A DNA stretch of 19,867 nucleotides from contig CANKEI010000015.1 in NCBI GenBank assembly GCA_947481115.1, positions 1-19,867 of the forward strand, given 5' to 3'. This document shows, one piece after another, positions 15,403 to 19,867 of the stretch (positions are counted from its first letter, which is position 1; every line of letters starts with the position of its first letter). The notes below the pieces were generated by a model. It ran no database searches and had not been told where the DNA came from. It worked only from the letters and a program-made list of their open reading frames with translations. The translations under genes were made by a program, and so were the position numbers. The DNA comes from a bacterium. Its GTDB lineage: Bacteria > Babelota > Babeliae > Babelales > JABDEC01.

Positions 15403-15475
15403 GCTACGAACCATAGATTAGAGACTAACTTAAGTGCACACAAAATAGCTTTTATACTAAACTCTTGATTTATCG

Positions 15476-15521
15476 ATTACCCCCCTAATATTTTGAAACC
15501 AAAGTTGATTAGGGGAGTAAT
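15476..15521 (+). promoter_or_regulatory. Inverted repeat covering the ribosome binding site of the third HAD gene
   Basis: ATTACCCCCCTAAT (15476-15489) pairs with ATTAGGGGAGTAAT (15508-15521) at 13 of 14 positions across an 18-base loop. The 3' arm contains the AGGGGAG ribosome binding site, eight bases before the ATG at 15526, so the hairpin would hide it. TAATAT (15486-15491), 15 bases after TTGATT, could be a -10 box; if used, the transcript would lack the 5' arm. The element may then act as an operator. Confidence 0.55.
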
Positions 15522-15525
15522 TTTA

Positions 15526-16398
15526 ATGTTTAAAAATAAATTTAAAATTAAAAAAATTTTGATCTTAAAGCTTTGCTTACTAAGCAGCTCAAGTTGCTAT
15601 TATCAAGTAAATCTAAGTAAATCTAAACCTCAAAAACCGTCTAGTCAGCAATCACAACGCCAGATCAAAAAATCAATTCATAAAGCAAAATATCATACCC
15701 ACGACCGTTCTAATGAACCGTTACCCGTACTAGTTTTTGATATTCATGGCACCTTCATGTACCAACAAAATAATATCGCCATTTCAGCGCTACTAAAAGC
15801 TGGGCCAGTTAACATGCTGCGTTTTTTACGCCGTTATCATAGATATAAGAAAGCACGTGATCAAAACGTAACTGAATTAGTTAGCGTAGAACAATGGGTC
15901 ACCGGCAGGAATACTGGCGGCAGTTACGAAGCAATGGTCCAAAAAGCGATGAGCTGTTATCTACCAATTCCATCTGCAGTTTTACACTTACAGCAGTTAA
16001 AACTCGACGGCTACAAGCTATTTATATTTTCTAATATTGGTGAAAAATCTTATAACTATTTAGTTAATAAATTTCCAGAACTATTTAAACTTTTTGATGG
16101 TGTAATTATTACGCCACATGGCGCTACGGCTAAAACTTCACCTAATGCATACTATCGTTGCCTTAAAACAATTACCGAGACTTTAGGTTATGATCCAGCC
16201 TCCATTGTACTATTTGATGATTATGAAAAAAATTGTACCATGGCCCGCCAAATCGATAAACGCTTTATTCCAGTCTTATGTAATCGCAGAAATATTGAAG
16301 ATTCATATAAATCATTACTTGGTACATTAGCAAGAATTCAGGAAAACCGTAAAAACAACTTAAATGACACAGTTTGCACCTTAAGTATTGCCAACTAA
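15526..16398 (+). CDS. Exported HAD-superfamily protein, paralogue 3
   Basis: This 290-residue protein has a strongly basic signal region, a hydrophobic stretch and SSSC at about 21-24, which could be a weak lipoprotein box. After a basic Gln/Ser-rich linker come motif I as VFDIHGTFM (Asp72, His74), motif II FSN (Ser169), Lys203 and motif IV LFDD (Asp231, Asp232). Cysteines at 143, 212 and 252 match the other paralogues, and Cys237 also matches paralogue 1. Motif I keeps the usual Gly (HGT) but, like the others, has His at the third position. The ATG at 15526 is preferred to the upstream TTG at 15493 because it has a strong ribosome binding site, itself inside a hairpin. Confidence 0.85.
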   Translation: MFKNKFKIKKILILKLCLLSSSSCYYQVNLSKSKPQKPSSQQSQRQIKKSIHKAKYHTHDRSNEPLPVLVFDIHGTFMYQQNNIAISALLKAGPVNMLRFLRRYHRYKKARDQNVTELVSVEQWVTGRNTGGSYEAMVQKAMSCYLPIPSAVLHLQQLKLDGYKLFIFSNIGEKSYNYLVNKFPELFKLFDGVIITPHGATAKTSPNAYYRCLKTITETLGYDPASIVLFDDYEKNCTMARQIDKRFIPVLCNRRNIEDSYKSLLGTLARIQENRKNNLNDTVCTLSIAN

Positions 16399-16486
16399 GC
16401 TGTAACATGTTAACCATTAATAAATTATAATTTAAGCATTAGAAATAATTTTAATTAAATAACTTTAAATAGTTACCGGAGAGCTT

Positions 16487-16948
16487 GTGAAAAATAATTT
16501 AAGTAACCCTAAAAAAATATTAACTCTAAGCCTAGTTTTATTGCTAGCTGGTCTCGTAACTACCCCAGAATTAACCGCAAAACATAAACATGATAAAGTT
16601 ACTACCAAATCTGGCAACATTAAAACTATTGGTTCGACTGATGAACTAGAAGCAACGAAAGCACAGGCTAAAGCTAACAATAAATTTATAGTTATTAAAT
16701 TTTTCTCACCAAGCTGTAGCCACTGTAATAAAGTTGCTCCTGCTTATAGCCAATTAACGACAGAAGCCGATTATAATCATGCCACATTTACTGAAATTAA
16801 CGCACCTGAAAACCGTAGCATAGCGCAAGAATTTAATATCACAGCTTATCCAACTTTTGTAATCTTAAACCTCAGTGGCGCAGAAGTTAAAAGAATTCGC
16901 GGGGCTAATATTGCAGCTATTAAAACTGCTTTAACTGAACTTAAATAA
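16487..16948 (+). CDS. Exported thioredoxin-like protein
   Basis: This 153-residue protein has a signal peptide or membrane anchor (about 1-30) and one thioredoxin fold with active site FFSPSCSHCNKVAP (CSHC at 77-80) and the cis-proline in AYPTFVIL (Pro122). CSHC is close to the CGHC of protein disulfide isomerases, suggesting an oxidase or isomerase role outside the cytoplasm; this is inference from the motif and export signal. The start is a GTG with GGAGAG directly upstream, and no ATG is available. It lies 88 bp after the third HAD gene. Confidence 0.88.
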   Translation: MKNNLSNPKKILTLSLVLLLAGLVTTPELTAKHKHDKVTTKSGNIKTIGSTDELEATKAQAKANNKFIVIKFFSPSCSHCNKVAPAYSQLTTEADYNHATFTEINAPENRSIAQEFNITAYPTFVILNLSGAEVKRIRGANIAAIKTALTELK

Positions 16949-17009
16949 TTTAAGTATAATTTAAGTTAAATCTAAAAATATAATTCTTAACTTCTAGGTC
17001 TAAAATTTT

Positions 17010-17621
17010 ATGAAATTAAAACAGTTAATTACGCCAACATTATGGCTAACTTTAGCAACGCTTAATATACAAGCAGATCAACCAGTGCCTGCTATGACCG
17101 ATTCTACCGCACCAGCCCCACAGCCAGCGCCAACCATCGCTGTCCCAGCACCAGAATCAGATAATTTGTATACTATGGCCGTAAAATATCTTAGAAGTAA
17201 AAAAAACGAGGCCGTTCGCGCGGTTAAGACACGAACTAAAGAGATTACAACTGCTCATAAGCGTCACAAAGATCTGCCTAGTGGGCGCGTAATTAATATT
17301 TTACGACCAGATCAGTTCTACTATTACCTAGAACACGCTGAACGCAAAATGTTAGTAGTTGCACAATTTATTCGCAGTAGCTGCCATAACTGCCCCAGAA
17401 TTAATCCATCACTGCAATTTATTGCAGATCAAAATATCGATGTGGTATTTTTAAATATCGATACTGCTAGATCAATTGAACTTAGCCAATTGGCTACACA
17501 GTTGAATGTTTCACGCTATCCGACATTTTTATGTTTTAAAGCAGGGCGTAAAGTGCCAGTTTTTAGAATGTTTGGTACAGATGTTACAACTCTAACAGCG
17601 GAAATAAATCGATTGCGATAA
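17010..17621 (+). CDS. Exported thioredoxin-like protein with an N-terminal extension
   Basis: This 203-residue protein starts with a signal peptide (about 1-22). A Pro/Ala-rich stretch (27-50) and a basic helical region (60-90) precede a thioredoxin fold with active site CHNC (125-128) and cis-proline in RYPTFLCF (Pro171). The CHNC motif is unusual for thioredoxins and, like CSHC, differs from the reducing CGPC type. The long extension is not seen in ordinary periplasmic thioredoxins and may be a spacer to the membrane or a binding region. The gap to the previous gene is 61 bp; no strong ribosome binding site is seen. Confidence 0.85.
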   Translation: MKLKQLITPTLWLTLATLNIQADQPVPAMTDSTAPAPQPAPTIAVPAPESDNLYTMAVKYLRSKKNEAVRAVKTRTKEITTAHKRHKDLPSGRVINILRPDQFYYYLEHAERKMLVVAQFIRSSCHNCPRINPSLQFIADQNIDVVFLNIDTARSIELSQLATQLNVSRYPTFLCFKAGRKVPVFRMFGTDVTTLTAEINRLR

Positions 17622-17690
17622 ATATAAATCGCAAAAGTAAATAGTTGTATCTTAATTATTTATTATTTTTTATTAAAGGAGTGTAGTTAT

Positions 17691-18752
17691 ATGAAGCAAT
17701 TTACTACTAAATTTAAAACTACTAAGTTTCAGCCCAGCTTAAAGCAAACAATTTTAGTTTTTTACAGCTTGGGGTTATTAACTAGCTTAAGTTTAATTAG
17801 TCTAGCGCTACAAGCTTCGCCAAGTAATACCCCAGCGCCAGCAATCACAAACACGGCTGTAAAAGAGATTAAAACTGTTGATCAGTTTGAAAAATTAATG
17901 GGAGACTCTAAACGTAAAGTTGCTGCGGTTAAATTTTATGCACCATGGTGCGGTCATTGCAAAAACTTAGCACCCATATTTGATAAGTTATCTTTAAAAC
18001 ATCCTGATTTAGAATTTGTATCTGTCGATGTAACTGATGCCGGCTTAAAATCACTTGGCGAGAAATATAAAATCCATGGCTTTCCGCAAACTAGAATCTT
18101 CTTACCTGGCCAAGACCAATTTGTTGAAGAAGATCAAATTGTAGGCGCTGATGAAGATAAAATAATGGAAACACTTGAAAAATATAGCGCTGTTAAGCCT
18201 ACTGCCGCTGAACTAGAAACTAGATTTAGAAAAAAAATGGAAAAAGACATAAATGGCACTAGGCAAGGCTTACAACAAATAGCTCAATTTGCGCAAAAAG
18301 AGATCACTCAGATTAAACAAGAAATCGAGCAGATTAAAGCTAAAATAGGCCTACCTACTGGTGCAACTGAAGCTGCCAAAACTGCCCCCAGTGGTGCCGC
18401 TGCAGCAGCTGAGCCAACTGATCCAAATGTAACTAGTGTTACTAGCCAAGCACAACTAGATGGTCTTAAAAAAGGTAACCACGTAGCCTTAATGCTATCT
18501 TCTAAAACTTGTCCGCACTGCGTATCTGCAGCACCAAAATTTGCTGCGCTAGCTAAAAAACATCAGGGTTCTAAAAAAGTAAAATTCGCTAAGGCCAGCT
18601 TCCAAGATGCGCCAGAGGTATTTAATAATCTTGACGTACAAAGTGCACCGACCTTTGCATTATCTAAGAAGGGTAGCTCAGAAAAACCAGCAATTTTAGC
18701 TGGTGCTGATAAACTTGACGAGCTAGAAACAGCTATTAATAATTTAAAATAA
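17691..18752 (+). CDS. Exported two-domain protein disulfide isomerase-like protein
   Basis: This 353-residue protein has a signal region (hydrophobic core about 20-41, cleavage perhaps near QAS). The first thioredoxin domain carries the classic PDI active site APWCGHCKNLAP (CGHC at 87-90) with Pro132. A charged helical segment of coiled-coil type (about 175-220) and an Ala/Gly-rich linker follow. The second thioredoxin domain has CPHC (274-277) with cis-Pro320 in SAPTFALS. CGHC in the first domain and CPHC, as in DsbA, in the second suggest one protein combining isomerase- and oxidase-like sites. AAAGGAG lies nine bases before the ATG. It is the last gene of the plus-strand block. Confidence 0.92.
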   Translation: MKQFTTKFKTTKFQPSLKQTILVFYSLGLLTSLSLISLALQASPSNTPAPAITNTAVKEIKTVDQFEKLMGDSKRKVAAVKFYAPWCGHCKNLAPIFDKLSLKHPDLEFVSVDVTDAGLKSLGEKYKIHGFPQTRIFLPGQDQFVEEDQIVGADEDKIMETLEKYSAVKPTAAELETRFRKKMEKDINGTRQGLQQIAQFAQKEITQIKQEIEQIKAKIGLPTGATEAAKTAPSGAAAAAEPTDPNVTSVTSQAQLDGLKKGNHVALMLSSKTCPHCVSAAPKFAALAKKHQGSKKVKFAKASFQDAPEVFNNLDVQSAPTFALSKKGSSEKPAILAGADKLDELETAINNLK

Positions 18753-18774
18753 AATTAATTAACTAAATAATTTA

Positions 18775-18812
18775 GGGTGGGATAATTGACCGAGTTGTCA
18801 ATTATCTCACCC
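18775..18812. terminator. Bidirectional terminator hairpin
   Basis: GGGTGGGATAATTGAC pairs with GTCAATTATCTCACCC over 16 positions, with one G-U pair in RNA and a 6-base loop, CGAGTT. It lies between the convergent PDI-like gene (ends 18752) and the minus-strand gene ending at 18884. The flank is AU-rich but lacks a clean U-run on the plus strand; TAAATTATTT follows on the minus strand. Confidence 0.75.
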
Positions 18813-18883
18813 ATATATCGCAATCTGATTATAATTTATATCCAAGCAGCTTTTCGATTATATCAGCCACGAATTTAAGCTGC

Positions 18884-19684
18884 TTATCTTTTGCCTTCAG
18901 ACTCATGAAACGCCCCATTTATTGGATCAAAATCTCTTAAAAGAGTCGCCGTTGATCGAACAGCCACTGGTTGATGAACGACTATCGGCTGAGGAACAAC
19001 TTGTCCAATAGCACCATCTTGCGCTGTGATAATTGCGATTGCTTGGTTGCTCCTATATTTAATTGTGCCAACCAAACGCTCGGTTAGTGAACGTGCCGGA
19101 AAATCACCAAATTGGCGCAATCTTTCCCTTTGTTTCCGCCATTCTGTCTGTAAAACTTTTTCATTTGGCAATCTGCGATCTTTTAAGACTAGATCTAATT
19201 TTTGTTTGCCTTGTGCCGCAACAACTATGCCATATAAAACTAAAGTAGATGGTCTATAAGTAGTTGAAAAATCAGCTATATGTTCAGGCTTTATTTCCGG
19301 CAATACACCGCCAGGAGAAGTAGTTACCCATTCCTTGGGCCATTCGGAAGCTTCGTTATAACATATACTAAAAAGTTTTTTATTTTCTTTATGCACTACC
19401 TCAAAATCTTCGAGCTTATTAGCTAAAAAGCGTAGCCTCAGATGCTCACCAGGCTCAATATCTTTAATCGCACCTGGAATTTTTAACACCGCAGTCTGAT
19501 CTCTAAGCGCTGATATGATTTGCTTGTTATCATAATTAATCCTGTACAATTGTGAAGCTTCGGAAGTTTTTTCTTCCTGCCAGCCGCCATCCGGATTTTC
19601 ACCTGTAACTACAGCTGCTTGGATTTGCATAGCCATAAAAATTAACGACCAAAAAAACTGAACTAATATTGTTTTATTTTGCAT
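18884..19684 (-). CDS. Secreted protein of unknown function
   Basis: This 266-residue protein from the ATG at 19684 begins with a clear signal peptide (MQNKTILVQFFWSLIFMAMQ, then QAAVV). No domain is recognised. The mature part is mixed alpha/beta, with charged segments EPGEHLRLRFLANKLEDF and QTEWRKQRERLRQFG and a Val/Pro-rich stretch VVPQPIVVHQPVAV near the end. The open frame continues upstream to 19780, but that part runs through group II intron domains V and VI and is not coding. The ATG at 19720 (278 residues) is a possible start five bases after the intron end. The absence of a good ribosome binding site may reflect loss of the native leader to the intron. Confidence 0.7.
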   Translation of the reverse strand: MQNKTILVQFFWSLIFMAMQIQAAVVTGENPDGGWQEEKTSEASQLYRINYDNKQIISALRDQTAVLKIPGAIKDIEPGEHLRLRFLANKLEDFEVVHKENKKLFSICYNEASEWPKEWVTTSPGGVLPEIKPEHIADFSTTYRPSTLVLYGIVVAAQGKQKLDLVLKDRRLPNEKVLQTEWRKQRERLRQFGDFPARSLTERLVGTIKYRSNQAIAIITAQDGAIGQVVPQPIVVHQPVAVRSTATLLRDFDPINGAFHESEGKR

Positions 19685-19764
19685 GAACCATATCTTTCGA
19701 TTGCCAATTTTTTCAACCATTTTTGGTGAGTAGACCCTTTGGTTAAACCTTGGGGCCCCTCGTA

Positions 19765-19798
19765 GAACCGGACGGGACACTCTCGCGTCATACGGCTC
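19765..19798 (-). ncRNA. Group II intron domain V
   Basis: The element is 34 nt, the standard length. The minus strand reads GAGCCGTAT, GACGC, a GAGA tetraloop, GTGTC, a CC bulge and GTCCGGTTC. The lower helix pairs except for one U-C position (base 7 with base 28), where intact introns normally have a pair; the upper five base pairs (one G-U) and the GNRA loop are intact. The AGC triad region near the 5' end is present. Confidence 0.8.
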
Positions 19799-19813
19799 CG
19801 ACTGAACAATCGT

Positions 19814-19867
19814 TTAAACATAGATTTCCTTTCCGCCAATGAGTTTCCAGTGGTGAAATAACGAGCC
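19814..19867 (-). CDS. C-terminal end of the group II intron reverse transcriptase/maturase
   Basis: The frame is open from the window edge to a TAA at 19816-19814 and ends LFHHWKLIGGKEIYV, reminiscent of the 'LF.HW' tails of bacterial group II intron maturases. The stop lies 15 bases upstream of domain V, the usual arrangement in which the ORF in domain IV precedes domain V. Only 17 residues are in the window. Confidence 0.6.
   Translation of the reverse strand, partial: GSLFHHWKLIGGKEIYV

Larger units (their letters stand above)
19726..19867 (-). mobile_element. 3' end of a group II intron (continues beyond the window)
   Basis: On the minus strand this holds, in order, the end of a maturase-like frame (stop at 19814), a 34-nt domain V, a domain VI-like hairpin and a 3' end CTACTCAC at 19733-19726, as in many bacterial group II introns. 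The 5' part would lie beyond base 19867. The intron ends five bases before an ATG of the downstream gene. Confidence 0.75.

Noticed and set aside
16939..16955. AT-only palindrome over the stop of the first thioredoxin gene
   Set aside because: A 17-base palindrome with nearly no GC is expected by chance in this composition and is too weak for a terminator.
19685..19780. N-terminal extension of the last minus-strand open frame (MSRPVLRGAPRF...)
   Set aside because: It lies within group II intron domains V and VI, so the frame is accidental; a signal peptide begins at 19684.

Overview
This is an AT-rich bacterial window with dense coding on both strands, short intergenic spacers and many Sec-type signal peptides. 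Secreted ankyrin repeats, a secreted C2H2 zinc-finger-like protein, tandem secreted thioredoxins and an exported HAD family together suggest a host-associated, probably intracellular bacterium. Candidatus Dependentiae (TM6/Babeliae) fits best by gene style. That assignment is inference, because no rRNA or taxonomic marker gene is present.

Layout. 1-180: the 3' end of an upstream gene, possibly a transposase. 337-1134: a secreted ankyrin-repeat protein, closed by a strong bidirectional terminator (1214-1246). 1258-2782 (minus): nfeD followed by an SPFH/paraslipin gene. 2961-4025 (plus): a membrane protein resembling an M48 peptidase with a broken HExxH motif. 4202-4920 (plus): a MntA/HepT-type nucleotidyltransferase-HEPN pair. 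4921-6867 (minus): an animal-type transketolase whose interdomain linker carries two opposed palindromic repeats. 6892-7031: an inverted pair of a second repeat family. 7176-8933 (plus): a secreted pentapeptide-repeat protein ending in five tandem six-cysteine modules of knottin type. 8993-9721 (plus): a short ComEC-like membrane protein. 9714-12723 (minus): zwf, gnd and a cyclase-family metal hydrolase in one run. 12845-13519 (minus): the secreted zinc-finger-like protein. 13654-18752 (plus): three paralogous exported HAD proteins, then three exported thioredoxin-fold proteins, the last a two-domain PDI-like protein, ending in a bidirectional terminator. 18884-19684 (minus): an unknown secreted protein, with the 3' end of a group II intron (maturase tail, domains V and VI) abutting its 5' side.

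How the genes fit together. Transketolase, glucose-6-phosphate dehydrogenase and 6-phosphogluconate dehydrogenase give most of an oxidative pentose phosphate route, but no recognisable 6-phosphogluconolactonase is present here. The exported genes share a theme of disulfide chemistry: the pentapeptide protein has 30 cysteines in its tail, the three HAD paralogues keep cysteines at matching positions, and four CxxC thioredoxin domains are encoded directly downstream of the HAD genes. The most interesting signals are the knottin-like array, the in-frame palindromic insertion in transketolase, and the HAD paralogues in which the second motif I aspartate is histidine.
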